Below are positions 31,200 to 38,730 of a stretch of 42,763 bases of DNA, one piece after another (within the stretch, counting starts at the first letter, position 1; each line of letters starts with the position of its first letter). Origin of the DNA: Peptococcaceae bacterium. Its GTDB lineage: Bacteria > Bacillota > Desulfitobacteriia > Desulfitobacteriales > Syntrophobotulaceae. The notes beneath the pieces are model-generated. The model worked only from the letters and a program-made list of their open reading frames with translations. It made no database searches and had not been told where the DNA came from. The stretch spans positions 1 to 42,763 of the forward strand of contig WRII01000018.1 in NCBI GenBank assembly GCA_009782825.1. Direction: 5' to 3'. Both the position numbers and the translations under genes were made by a program.

Positions 31200-31664
31200 G
31201 TGTCGGAACATCCTATGGAAGGCCTGATGAAAGCTATCCTGGATCGCATTCAAAATATGATCAATGTCAACACTGTGGTGGGTGATCCGGTAGCCACACC
31301 GGGCGGGGCCACCATCATTCCGGTTTCCAGAGTCTATTGTGGTTTTGCCGCCGGGGGCAGTGAGTTTGATTTTCAAGCCCTGGAACGAAGCAAAAGCGAC
31401 CCCCCCCCTGAATCCGGCCAAACAGGTCAAACAGGTCAAAATCCCCAAAATTTACCTTTCGGCGGCGGAAGTGGGGCAGGGGTATCCGTTAAACCCATTG
31501 GATTTCTCGTCATCAACGGGGATCAGGTTCGGTTGCTGCCGGTAGAAGGCAATCTTATGGTGGAGCGGATTATCGATGAAGTTCCTCATTTGATAGATAA
31601 ATTGAAGGAAAGTTTGGCAAAAAAAACAAAGGCGCCTGAGGTGAACACAGCACATAACAGCTGA
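31200..31664 (+). CDS. ytfJ: Sporulation protein YtfJ (GerW family)
   Basis: 154 residues from the GTG at 31200 (GGGAGGG upstream). The family core is clear: NVNTVVGDPVATPGGATIIPVSRV..GF..GGSEF near the start, then GGGSGAGVSVKPIGFLVI and VRLLPVEG. In Bacillus subtilis the homologue is needed for proper spore germination. A Gly-Gln-Thr linker (residues about 73-84) holds a 9-bp in-frame repeat, unusual for the family. Confidence 0.9.
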   Translation: MSEHPMEGLMKAILDRIQNMINVNTVVGDPVATPGGATIIPVSRVYCGFAAGGSEFDFQALERSKSDPPPESGQTGQTGQNPQNLPFGGGSGAGVSVKPIGFLVINGDQVRLLPVEGNLMVERIIDEVPHLIDKLKESLAKKTKAPEVNTAHNS

Positions 31665-31686
31665 CATGTGTACATGATGAATGTTT

Positions 31687-31720
31687 CCCCCCTCTCTGTC
31701 ATAAATGTGACAGGGGGGGG
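31687..31720 (+). promoter_or_regulatory. Hairpin covering the spmA ribosome-binding site
   Basis: CCCCCCTCTCTGTCA pairs with TGACAGGGGGGGG around the loop TAAATG: about 13 pairs, including two G-T pairs. The 3' arm is the only purine-rich tract near the spmA start (31726), 5 bases away, so the structure would hide the SD. There is no T-run. Confidence 0.6.
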
Positions 31721-31725
31721 TTCTC

Positions 31726-32307
31726 ATGTTAAATGCAATTTGGGTTTTCATGCTCTGCATTGGGATTTTGGTAGCCGCGCTCACAGGAAATATTGGAGCC
31801 GTGACGTCTTCCGCTCTCAATGCCGCCGAGCTTGGCGTGAAGACGGGCATCCAGCTTATAGGCGTGATCAGCTTATGGATGGGACTCATGCGTTTGGCGG
31901 AACGGGCAGGCATTGTTTCTGTCATCGCGAAAGTTTTTCGACCGCTGATTTCTCCTCTGTTTCCCGATTTGAAACGGGACAGTCCGGCTTGGGGATCCAT
32001 TGTTATGAACTTATGCGCCAATATTCTGGGTCTGGGTAACGCGGCCACACCTTTTGGGCTCAAAGCGATGCAGGAACTGCAGCAGGAGAATCCTCATCCG
32101 GATACGGCCAGCCGCAGCATGATTACTTTTCTTGCCCTGAATACCTCATGCATCACTCTGGTTCCGGCAACCATCATTGGCATCCGCATCGCGGCAGGAT
32201 CCCAGCAGCCCACAGAGATTATTGGAACAACCCTCTTTGCCACGACTTGCGCTATGTTCTGCGCGATTTTGGCGGATTGGCTGTTCCGCCGCAGGAATTC
32301 GTTATGA
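31726..32307 (+). CDS. spmA: Spore maturation protein A
   Basis: 193 residues, largely hydrophobic with about five membrane helices, a member of the Gate/nucleoside-recognition family. Signature blocks are SALNAAELGVKTGIQLIGVISLW, NLCANILGLGNAATPFGLKAM and FLALNTSCITLVPATII. SpmA and SpmB together are needed for spore core dehydration, and export of dipicolinate-linked material has been proposed. It overlaps spmB by 4 bases (ATGA). Confidence 0.92.
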   Translation: MLNAIWVFMLCIGILVAALTGNIGAVTSSALNAAELGVKTGIQLIGVISLWMGLMRLAERAGIVSVIAKVFRPLISPLFPDLKRDSPAWGSIVMNLCANILGLGNAATPFGLKAMQELQQENPHPDTASRSMITFLALNTSCITLVPATIIGIRIAAGSQQPTEIIGTTLFATTCAMFCAILADWLFRRRNSL

Positions 32308-32846
32308 TGCAAGTTGTAACACAGGTGACCGTTTGGATTATTCCGGCGCTGCTTTTTTTAATTCCTGTTTATGCGTATTGGCGCAAGGTCCCTATTTACG
32401 AGTCCTTCGTTGAAGGTGCGGAGGATGGATTCAAAACGGCGATCAAAATCATCCCTTTTCTTATTGGTATGCTGCTGGCCATTCAGGTCTTTGTGGATTC
32501 AGGAGCCCTGAAGCTGTTGGTGGATGCCCTGACACCTCTTTTTATCAAGCTGGGCTGGAACCCGGAGATTCTCAATGTGATTCCGCTTGCTGTTATGCGG
32601 CCCTTGAGCGGGAGCGGGGCTCTGGGGGTTTCGACCCAGCTCATCAATACTTTTGGGCCGGATTCTTTTGTGGGCCGTCTGGCGTCAACTATGCAAGGAA
32701 GCTCGGACACGACTTTTTTTGTGCTGACAGTCTATTTTGGGGCGGTGGGAATTAAGAAGTACCGCTACGCTCTTAAAGTGGGGCTGATTGCTGATTTTAT
32801 CGGGTTGATTGCTTCTATTTGGATTGTGTCAATGCTGTTTGGATAA
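32304..32846 (+). CDS. spmB: Spore maturation protein B
   Basis: 180 residues from ATG 32304 (a second ATG follows at once), with AGGA upstream. It is a membrane protein of the same family as SpmA: IPFLIGMLLAIQVFVDSGAL, PLAVMRPLSGSGALGV and GSSDTTFFVLTVYFGAVGI are diagnostic. Coupled to spmA. Confidence 0.92.
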   Translation: MMQVVTQVTVWIIPALLFLIPVYAYWRKVPIYESFVEGAEDGFKTAIKIIPFLIGMLLAIQVFVDSGALKLLVDALTPLFIKLGWNPEILNVIPLAVMRPLSGSGALGVSTQLINTFGPDSFVGRLASTMQGSSDTTFFVLTVYFGAVGIKKYRYALKVGLIADFIGLIASIWIVSMLFG

Positions 32847-32929
32847 CTCAAATATCGCATAATTCCTTCTCCTGCGACACAAGATAGGGACTGTTCCCCA
32901 ATCCAGAGTTGCAGGAGGGTTTTTACTTT

Positions 32930-33823
32930 ATGGAACCTCAAATTATCTCCACTTACAGATATCCTGTCGATATTCCGCCGGTATTTCCGGCACAGCACCA
33001 ACCCAGCCAGCCGGGGCGCGAATCGGCTATGATGCCGGAACCCGTGTATGATAACCCCCGTTACTGCGCGGCAAACAAGCTTCTTGACCGTGTGGTCCTG
33101 GTCACGGGCGGGGATAGCGGCATTGGCCGGGCGGTATCTATTGCCATGGCTAAGGAAGGCGCTGATGTGGTCATTGTTTATGTAACAGAGGGGCAGGATG
33201 CCGAAACAACTCAAAAAGCTGTGGAAAACATGGGCCGCCGCTGTTTGGCGCTGCGCGGAGATCTGAGAAGCGAGGAAGCGGCCCGGCAGGTTGTGGCACA
33301 AGCTTTAGCGGAATTTTCCGGTTTGGATGTGCTGGTGAATAATGCCGGCGTGCAGTTTCCGCAAAATAGCGTTGAGGATATTTCGACGGAGCAGTTGAAC
33401 CAAACCTTTGAGACCAATATTATGAGTTATTTTCATATGGCGCGGGCAGCCCTGCCTCATATGAGCGCGGGAGCTGCCATCATCAATACCACCTCCGTGA
33501 CAGCCTATGAGGGCCACGAAACTCTCATCGACTACTCCTCCACGAAAGGGGCGATTGTGTCCATGACGCGTTCTTTGGCCTTATCGCTGGCGTCACGAGG
33601 CATTCGCGTCAATGCTGTGGCTCCCGGACCCACATGGACACCCCTCATCCCTGCCAGTTTTTCGGCGGAAGAGGTGGCTCAGTTTGGCCGGAATGTCCCT
33701 TTGGGACGGGCAGCCCAGCCTTTTGAACTGGCTCCGGCTTATGTGTTTTTAGCCTGTGAGGATTCCGCTTATATGACAGGTCAAGTCCTGCATGTCAATG
33801 GGGGCAGGAGTACAGAAAGTTAG
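32930..33823 (+). CDS. Short-chain dehydrogenase/reductase, YhdF/general-stress type
   Basis: 297 residues from ATG 32930 (GGAGGG 10 bases upstream). It has an N-terminal extension (FPAQHQPSQPG and MMPEPVYDNP) typical of the general-stress SDR group (YhdF, YhxC), the NAD(P)-binding TGGDSGIGRA, NNAG, the catalytic Ser (NTTSVTAY) and YSSTK, and a C-terminal GQVLHVNGG. The substrate is unknown. Confidence 0.9.
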   Translation: MEPQIISTYRYPVDIPPVFPAQHQPSQPGRESAMMPEPVYDNPRYCAANKLLDRVVLVTGGDSGIGRAVSIAMAKEGADVVIVYVTEGQDAETTQKAVENMGRRCLALRGDLRSEEAARQVVAQALAEFSGLDVLVNNAGVQFPQNSVEDISTEQLNQTFETNIMSYFHMARAALPHMSAGAAIINTTSVTAYEGHETLIDYSSTKGAIVSMTRSLALSLASRGIRVNAVAPGPTWTPLIPASFSAEEVAQFGRNVPLGRAAQPFELAPAYVFLACEDSAYMTGQVLHVNGGRSTES

Positions 33824-33841
33824 TCCCTTACAACAAAGCCA

Positions 33842-33870
33842 TTGTTATAATAAGTAAAATCTGCTATCAT
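33842..33870 (+). promoter_or_regulatory. Promoter TTGTTA-N17-TATCAT
   Basis: TTGTTA at 33842-33847 and TATCAT at 33865-33870. A transcript starting near 33877 would have a leader of about 97 nt before the threonine dehydratase. Confidence 0.5.
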
Positions 33871-33876
33871 AGAGTT

Positions 33877-33957
33877 ATGTATAACCGTACCGATTGGCAG
33901 ATCCAGTATCAAAAAAGCCGAAGGCTCTTCCTACGGCTTCTTTGCATACCAGTTTAG
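33877..33957 (+). CDS. 26-residue upstream ORF in the threonine dehydratase leader
   Basis: The ATG at 33877 starts at or near the predicted transcription start (leaderless), reads MYNRTDWQIQYQKSRRLFLR and continues to the TAG at 33955-33957, through the hairpin at 33915-33939 and ending just before the SD of the dehydratase. It contains few Ile/Thr/Val codons, so classical attenuation by branched-chain amino acids is not indicated. Confidence 0.25.
   Translation: MYNRTDWQIQYQKSRRLFLRLLCIPV
33915..33939 (+). promoter_or_regulatory. Leader hairpin of the threonine dehydratase gene
   Basis: AAGCCG/CGGCTT and AGG/CCT pair with a single A-A mismatch between them and the loop CTCTT. It is followed by CTTCTTTG, a weak T-rich tract, and the SD AGAGGTGG. 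It could be the terminator of the previous gene or an attenuator. Confidence 0.5.
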
Positions 33958-33973
33958 AAAGAGGTGGAAAACA

Positions 33974-35221
33974 ATTATTCCCTTAAAAGAAATCGAGACA
34001 GCGGCCTCTCGGCTCAAAAATATCGTCCATGATGTTCCGCTAAGTTCCTCGAAAACATTTTCCCAAACCACCGGATCCGATCTCTACCTAAAATTTGAAA
34101 ACCAACAAAAAACAGGATCCTTCAAAGTACGCGGCGCCTATAACAAAATCATGAAACTCCGCGAAAATCCCCCTGGCCAAGGCCCCGTAACCGCCGTGGT
34201 CGCCTCCAGTGCCGGCAACCACGCCCAAGGCGTCGCCTTTGCCGCCAAAACCGCAGGCATCGCGGCCACCATTGTGATGCCGCGCAGCGCTCCTATGGCC
34301 AAAGTCTCAGCCACCCAAGGCTACGGCGCCACTGTGGAACTGTATGGAGTCATTTATGACGACGCTTACAACAGAGCTTTGGCCATTCAGGAAGAAACAG
34401 GAGCCACCTTCATCCATCCCTTTGATGACGATGATGTCATCGCCGGACAAGCCACCATCGGTCTCGAGATCCTGCGCGATTTGCCGGGAGTCGACATGAT
34501 CTTTGTGCCGACAGGAGGAGGAGGCCTGTTATCCGGCATTGCCGCCTGCGTCAAACAAGTCAACCCCCGGGTCAAAATCATTGGCGTTCAAGCAGCCGGA
34601 GCTCAAAATATCGTTCGCTCCTTTCGGGCCAAGACCCTGATGATCGACGAAAGGCTGCATACCATAGCTGACGGAATCGCGGTCAAGACCCCAGGCAGCC
34701 GGACCCTGAAGCTGATCACCTCCTACGTCGATGATATGGTAACCGTGACAGACAGCGAAATCGCCGCCACCATCCTCATGCTGTTGGAGCGCTCAAAACA
34801 AGTGGTAGAGCCGGCCGGAGCAGTTTCCCTGGCTGCCGCTCTCAATAACAAGCTGGATATCGCCGGCAAGAAAATCGTCTGTTTACTTTCCGGCGGCAAT
34901 ATTGACGTAAGTTTCATCCACCGAGTCGTCGAAAAAGGCCTGCTCAACCGCGGCCGCAGCATGAAATTCCAGACCGTCATGCGAGACGTCCCCGGCAGCC
35001 TGGAGAAGTTCGCCTCTATCGTAGCCGGAAATAACGCTAATATTACCATGGTACAGCACGACCGCCTGAAAGCCGATCTCGACATTGACGAAGCCATTTT
35101 GCACATCGTGTGTGAAGTTGGCGGTTTCGAGCACGGCCGCCAAGTTATCTCCGGCTTAGAACGGGAAGGATACAGAGTCATCATGGAATCCGAAGAAAAT
35201 TATACAGGAGAAAATTCGTGA
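33974..35221 (+). CDS. Threonine dehydratase (PLP) with ACT domain, apparent ATT start
   Basis: About 415 residues. It deaminates threonine to 2-oxobutanoate. Homology begins at once after the SD (AGAGGTGG, 33960-33967): IPLKEIETAASRLKNIV and LKFENQQKTGSFKVRGA, where Lys51 binds PLP. The glycine loop is SSAGNHAQGVA; the later TGGGGLLSG and LLSGGN blocks fit. An ACT-like domain (residues about 335-408) ends the protein, as in IlvA/TdcB forms. There is no ATG, GTG or TTG in frame between the SD and the homology; ATT at 33974 or 33977 is the best candidate. The first in-frame ATG (34151) would remove Lys51. The overlap with rluB is GTGA. Confidence 0.85.
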   Translation: MIPLKEIETAASRLKNIVHDVPLSSSKTFSQTTGSDLYLKFENQQKTGSFKVRGAYNKIMKLRENPPGQGPVTAVVASSAGNHAQGVAFAAKTAGIAATIVMPRSAPMAKVSATQGYGATVELYGVIYDDAYNRALAIQEETGATFIHPFDDDDVIAGQATIGLEILRDLPGVDMIFVPTGGGGLLSGIAACVKQVNPRVKIIGVQAAGAQNIVRSFRAKTLMIDERLHTIADGIAVKTPGSRTLKLITSYVDDMVTVTDSEIAATILMLLERSKQVVEPAGAVSLAAALNNKLDIAGKKIVCLLSGGNIDVSFIHRVVEKGLLNRGRSMKFQTVMRDVPGSLEKFASIVAGNNANITMVQHDRLKADLDIDEAILHIVCEVGGFEHGRQVISGLEREGYRVIMESEENYTGENS

Positions 35222-36051
35222 GGCAGCACATATCAAATCATACAACTAACCCGCCCGCTCCCCAGCGCTTACAAAAAATGCTGGCCGGCGCCGGCATCGC
35301 TTCCCGGCGCCACATAGAAAAAATGGTCTCAGAAGGCCGCATCACAGTCAACTCCCAGGTTGTTACAGAACAGGGACTCAAAATAACCCCGCATGACCGC
35401 GTGGAAATCGACGGCAAACCCATCCCCCTTAAAACCACCCCATTCCTCTATATCATCCTGAACAAACCCCTTCGCGTTCTCAGCACCGTCAAAGACGAAC
35501 ACGGCCGCAAAACCGTCCGGGATCTTCTGCCCAAAGACATGGGCCGCATCTATCCCGTCGGACGTCTCGATTACGAAACCTCCGGCCTCCTCCTGCTCAC
35601 CAACGACGGGAATCTAACTCTCAAGCTCACCCATCCCCGCTACAACATCCCCAAAACCTACCGCCTCCGCCTCCGCCAAGCCCTTGACCCCAAAGATCTG
35701 AAAGCCTTGCAGCAGGGCATAAAATTAGAAGACGGCCTCACCCGTCCCGCCGAGCTCAGGAAACTCCACACAGACACGAGATGCCGCACTCCCCAACACT
35801 GGGTAGAAATGACTCTCAAAGAAGGCCGTAACCGTCAAGTACGGCGTATGTTTGAACATTTAGGGTATGACATACTCAGTCTGGAGCGCACAGCCTACGC
35901 ATCCTTGAGCTTGAAAGATCTGTCTCCGGGAGCATACCGCACACTCACCCCGCGCGAAGTCGCAGCCTTGAAGCTTGAGGTTCGATGTTCGATGTCCCAT
36001 AATAAATGCGAACCCTCAAATAGAAAGGGGCCTAACCATGTCCGCACGTGA
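35218..36051 (+). CDS. rluB: 23S rRNA pseudouridine synthase, RluB/RsuA family
   Basis: 277 residues from GTG 35218, overlapping the dehydratase stop. N-terminal S4 RNA-binding domain (QRLQKMLAGAGIASRRHIEKMV..GRITVN), then the synthase domain with catalytic Asp118 in GRLDYETSGLLLLTNDG, KTYR.R..., and LKEGRNRQVRRMFEHLGY. The last 20 residues are an unusual low-complexity tail that overlaps the start of the next gene by 14 bases. Confidence 0.92.
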   Translation: MRQHISNHTTNPPAPQRLQKMLAGAGIASRRHIEKMVSEGRITVNSQVVTEQGLKITPHDRVEIDGKPIPLKTTPFLYIILNKPLRVLSTVKDEHGRKTVRDLLPKDMGRIYPVGRLDYETSGLLLLTNDGNLTLKLTHPRYNIPKTYRLRLRQALDPKDLKALQQGIKLEDGLTRPAELRKLHTDTRCRTPQHWVEMTLKEGRNRQVRRMFEHLGYDILSLERTAYASLSLKDLSPGAYRTLTPREVAALKLEVRCSMSHNKCEPSNRKGPNHVRT

Positions 36052-37420
36052 TCAGCAATTCATTTTCCGTCTTGACCAATGCCTCAACACCAAGAAATCT
36101 TTCGCCTCCTCATGCCGGCAATGCATTCAGCTCTGCCCTCAGGGCGCGATCAATGAAAAAAAAGAGGTCACTCCCTCCAAATGCACAGACTGCGGTGTCT
36201 GTATGGCCGTGTGCCCCAGCGACGGTTTTGTCGACCGAGCCATAAACGAACTCCAAGAACACATCTTTGATGCCGACCCCATGGTGCTTAATTGCCCGGC
36301 AGCCCAGCCCGAAGGCTATGAAATCAACTGCATCGGCATGTTAGACCGAGATGCCTGGAGCACCCTCATGCTCCTCTCAGCACAAAAAGAAGTCCGCATC
36401 ATAACCGGAGACTGTGCCGCATGTCAAGATGTGAAAGCCTGCGCTATTGGTGTGGAAACCTTAAAAGACTTGCTGAGTCACTGGCCATTGCCCAACTCCA
36501 TGACCATTGACATCCTGCCTTGGGATGAGAAAACCCCTCAAGCCTCCTCAGCAAAGAAAGCCCCATCCCAATCCTCCCAATCCCATAACAAACACTCTCC
36601 AAACCCAACATCTAGACACAAACCCTCTCTCGGCGAAAGACGCGAAAAGAAAAAACTAACCGATATTGGCAAAGAAAGGCTCCGTTCCATACTCCCCTCA
36701 GTGATAGACGAGGAGCCGCACACCATCCCCCTGACACGCACATGGCTGCTGGAAGCGCTCAGCCAAGTTCCTGATCAAAAAATTCCCTTTCCGACACTGA
36801 AAATAAGCGACCATTGCACAACGTGCGCGATCTGCGTACGCATCTGCCCCCAACACGCCTTAACCCAACACACATGTGAGGCCCCTGAGGACAATGAAAT
36901 TGCACAAGCCGCAAGGCTTGAGGCAGCAGAATCCTCTGCCGCTGACGTCACAGCGCCCACTGATGTCACAGCCCCCGCAGATGTCACAGCGCCCGCAGAT
37001 GTCACAGCGCCCGCTGATGTCATAGCCCCCGCAGATGTCATAGTGCCCGTTGACGCCACAGCGTCCGCTGATGTCATAGTGCCTGTTGATGCCACAGCGC
37101 CCGCTGATGTCATAGTGCCCGTTGACGTCACAGCGTCCGCTAATGTCATAGTGCCCGTTGACGTCACAGTGGTGAGCCTTATTTATCAAGCCGCACGCTG
37201 TTCACACTGCCAAAGATGTATAAAGGTATGTGGCCCCAAAGCCATAACCATGGAAACCATAGAATTAGACTCACGCTTTTTACAGGGAAAAATCTTGATC
37301 CATGAACAAACCGCTCGCTTCTGCACCTCCTGCAGTCGTCGAATCTACCATAAACTCAACCCCTGTCTCTGTGTCGATTGTGCTAAAGAAGATCCTAAAC
37401 TCAAAGGGGTTTTGTACTAA
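36038..37420 (+). CDS. Polyferredoxin-like 4Fe-4S protein with a repeat linker
   Basis: 460 residues from ATG 36038 (AGAAAGGGG upstream). Cysteine clusters: CRQCIQLCP and CTDCGVCMAVCP (residues about 23-60), a further set around DCAACQDVKAC, then CTTCAICVRICP, CSHCQRCIKVCG and CTSCSRRIYH with CLCVDC at the C terminus. This suggests at least four iron-sulfur clusters for electron transfer. Between the N- and C-terminal cluster regions lie a Ser/Lys-rich linker and a repeat of 13 DV(T/I)(A/V)P(A/V)-type hexapeptides (nucleotides 36944-37174), absent from any ferredoxin family I know. The partner enzyme is unknown. Confidence 0.8.
   Translation: MSARDQQFIFRLDQCLNTKKSFASSCRQCIQLCPQGAINEKKEVTPSKCTDCGVCMAVCPSDGFVDRAINELQEHIFDADPMVLNCPAAQPEGYEINCIGMLDRDAWSTLMLLSAQKEVRIITGDCAACQDVKACAIGVETLKDLLSHWPLPNSMTIDILPWDEKTPQASSAKKAPSQSSQSHNKHSPNPTSRHKPSLGERREKKKLTDIGKERLRSILPSVIDEEPHTIPLTRTWLLEALSQVPDQKIPFPTLKISDHCTTCAICVRICPQHALTQHTCEAPEDNEIAQAARLEAAESSAADVTAPTDVTAPADVTAPADVTAPADVIAPADVIVPVDATASADVIVPVDATAPADVIVPVDVTASANVIVPVDVTVVSLIYQAARCSHCQRCIKVCGPKAITMETIELDSRFLQGKILIHEQTARFCTSCSRRIYHKLNPCLCVDCAKEDPKLKGVLY
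36944..37174 (+). repeat. 18-bp tandem repeat inside the polyferredoxin gene, about 13 units
   Basis: Units of the form GA(C/T)GTCA(C/T)AG(C/T)GCCCGC(T/A) encode DV(T/I)(A/V)P(A/V). The later units alternate between DVIVPV and DATA(S/P)A, giving a 36-bp higher-order repeat. The reading frame is kept throughout. Confidence 0.95.
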
Positions 37421-37458
37421 GGGCGTGTCTGAAAACCCGCTTTGTTCAGACACGCCCT
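37420..37458 (+). terminator. 14-bp hairpin between the polyferredoxin and glycosidase genes
   Basis: AGGGCGTGTCTGAA (37420-37433) and its exact complement (37445-37458). No T-run. Its right arm shares three bases with the SD-covering hairpin at 37456-37472, so both cannot form at full length. Confidence 0.6.
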
Positions 37459-37472
37459 AGTGGCCTACTAGG
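37456..37472 (+). promoter_or_regulatory. Small hairpin overlapping the glycosidase SD
   Basis: CCTAGT (37456-37461) pairs with ACTAGG (37467-37472) around GGCCT. The SD AGGAGG (37470-37475) of the gene at 37483 lies partly in the right arm. Confidence 0.45.
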
Positions 37473-37482
37473 AGGCTCTGCC

Positions 37483-38730
37483 ATGAAAAAAGAAATCTTT
37501 CTCGCCATACTCTTATCCATAACCTGTCTGTGCTTAATCAGCGGGCTCATTATTTTTTCCGAACTGCAATCCGATAGAAACCCAACACCCCCAACACCCT
37601 CAGACAACGAAGACCAGGCCGCCCAGGCCCCCATAGACAACATAGAAACCTCCGCCTCGACCCTCGACCTCGAAACCCGCAAGAAAGCAGAAGACTTTGT
37701 GGCCGGCATGAGCCTGGAAGAAAAGCTGTATCAGATGTTTTTCGTGACACCGGAATCCCTGACCGGGGTGGGCACCGTCATTCAGGCAGGGGAAACCACA
37801 AAAGCCGCCTTGCAAACCCGTCCGGTGGGAGGTCTCATTTATTTTTCCGAAAATATCCGGGCCCGCGATCAACTCCAGACCATGATCACCAAATCCCAAG
37901 AATATACGAAAATCCCCCTGTTCATCGGGATAGACGAAGAAGGAGGCCAAGTGGCGCGCCTCAGCGGCAACCCGCAGCTGGGATATGAGAAGATCACCCC
38001 CATGCGTTCCATTGGCGATTCAGGAGACAGCACAAAAGCCCACGCCGTGGGACAGCAGCTCGCCAAAATGCTAAAAGACTTCGGCTTCAATGTGGACTTT
38101 GCCCCCGTTGCCGATATCATCACCAACCCCAACAACACAGAAATCGGCAATCGTTCTTTTGGTACAGATCCCAATCTTGTTGCCGACATGGTAGGCCAGG
38201 AAGTCAAGGGACTGCAAGGCAATGGCGTCAGCGCCGTCCTCAAACACTTTCCTGGACACGGCAGCACACAAACCGACTCCCATAACGGATATTCCGGAAG
38301 CTCACGCACACTTGAAGAATTGCGAAAAACCGAATTTCTGCCCTTCCAAAAAGGCATAGAAGCCGAAGCCGACTTTGTGCTCATCTCGCATATGTCCGCT
38401 ATCAATGTAGACTCCTCATCCGGGCCCTCGACATTATCTTCAAAGATTATCACAGATATTTTAATCAATGAATTGAAGTATGACAATATCATCATTACAG
38501 ACTCCATGAGCATGGGAGCTATCACCAAGCGTTACACCACCGGCGCCGCCACTGTCGCGGCTGTGGAGGCCGGCGTGGATATGATTCTGATGCCGCTCAG
38601 CTTAGAGGAAGCATACGCGGGCCTCCAAAACGCGGTCAAGAACGGAAAAATATCGGAAAAACGCATAGATGAAAGTGTGCAAAAAATCATTTACATAAAA
38701 CTAAAGCGGGGGATTATGGCTGTTGGATAA
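37483..38730 (+). CDS. nagZ: Glycoside hydrolase family 3, NagZ-like beta-N-acetylhexosaminidase, membrane-anchored
   Basis: 415 residues. An N-terminal anchor (residues about 5-25) and a Pro-rich linker (NPTPPTPSD) precede the GH3 barrel. Motifs: GIDEEGGQVARL, KHFPGHGSTQTDSH (Asp/His acid-base region of NagZ enzymes) and IITDSMSMGA with nucleophile Asp340. It removes N-acetylglucosamine from wall fragments outside the membrane. It overlaps the flavoprotein gene by 8 bases. Confidence 0.88.
   Translation: MKKEIFLAILLSITCLCLISGLIIFSELQSDRNPTPPTPSDNEDQAAQAPIDNIETSASTLDLETRKKAEDFVAGMSLEEKLYQMFFVTPESLTGVGTVIQAGETTKAALQTRPVGGLIYFSENIRARDQLQTMITKSQEYTKIPLFIGIDEEGGQVARLSGNPQLGYEKITPMRSIGDSGDSTKAHAVGQQLAKMLKDFGFNVDFAPVADIITNPNNTEIGNRSFGTDPNLVADMVGQEVKGLQGNGVSAVLKHFPGHGSTQTDSHNGYSGSSRTLEELRKTEFLPFQKGIEAEADFVLISHMSAINVDSSSGPSTLSSKIITDILINELKYDNIIITDSMSMGAITKRYTTGAATVAAVEAGVDMILMPLSLEEAYAGLQNAVKNGKISEKRIDESVQKIIYIKLKRGIMAVG

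Noticed and set aside
33877..33973. A T-box riboswitch or branched-chain amino acid attenuator before the threonine dehydratase
   Set aside because: The leader of about 97 nt is too short for a T-box, no T-box sequence is seen, and the leader ORF is not rich in Ile/Leu/Val/Thr codons.
36944..37174. A CRISPR array
   Set aside because: Units are 18 bp without spacers, inside a coding frame. No cas genes are present.
36775..37189. Long minus-strand reading frames (TSTGTMTSAG and NGHYDISGRC repeats) opposite the polyferredoxin
   Set aside because: They are the reverse complement of the 18-bp repeat; a repeat of a multiple of three keeps every frame open. The plus frame has conserved Cys clusters on both sides.
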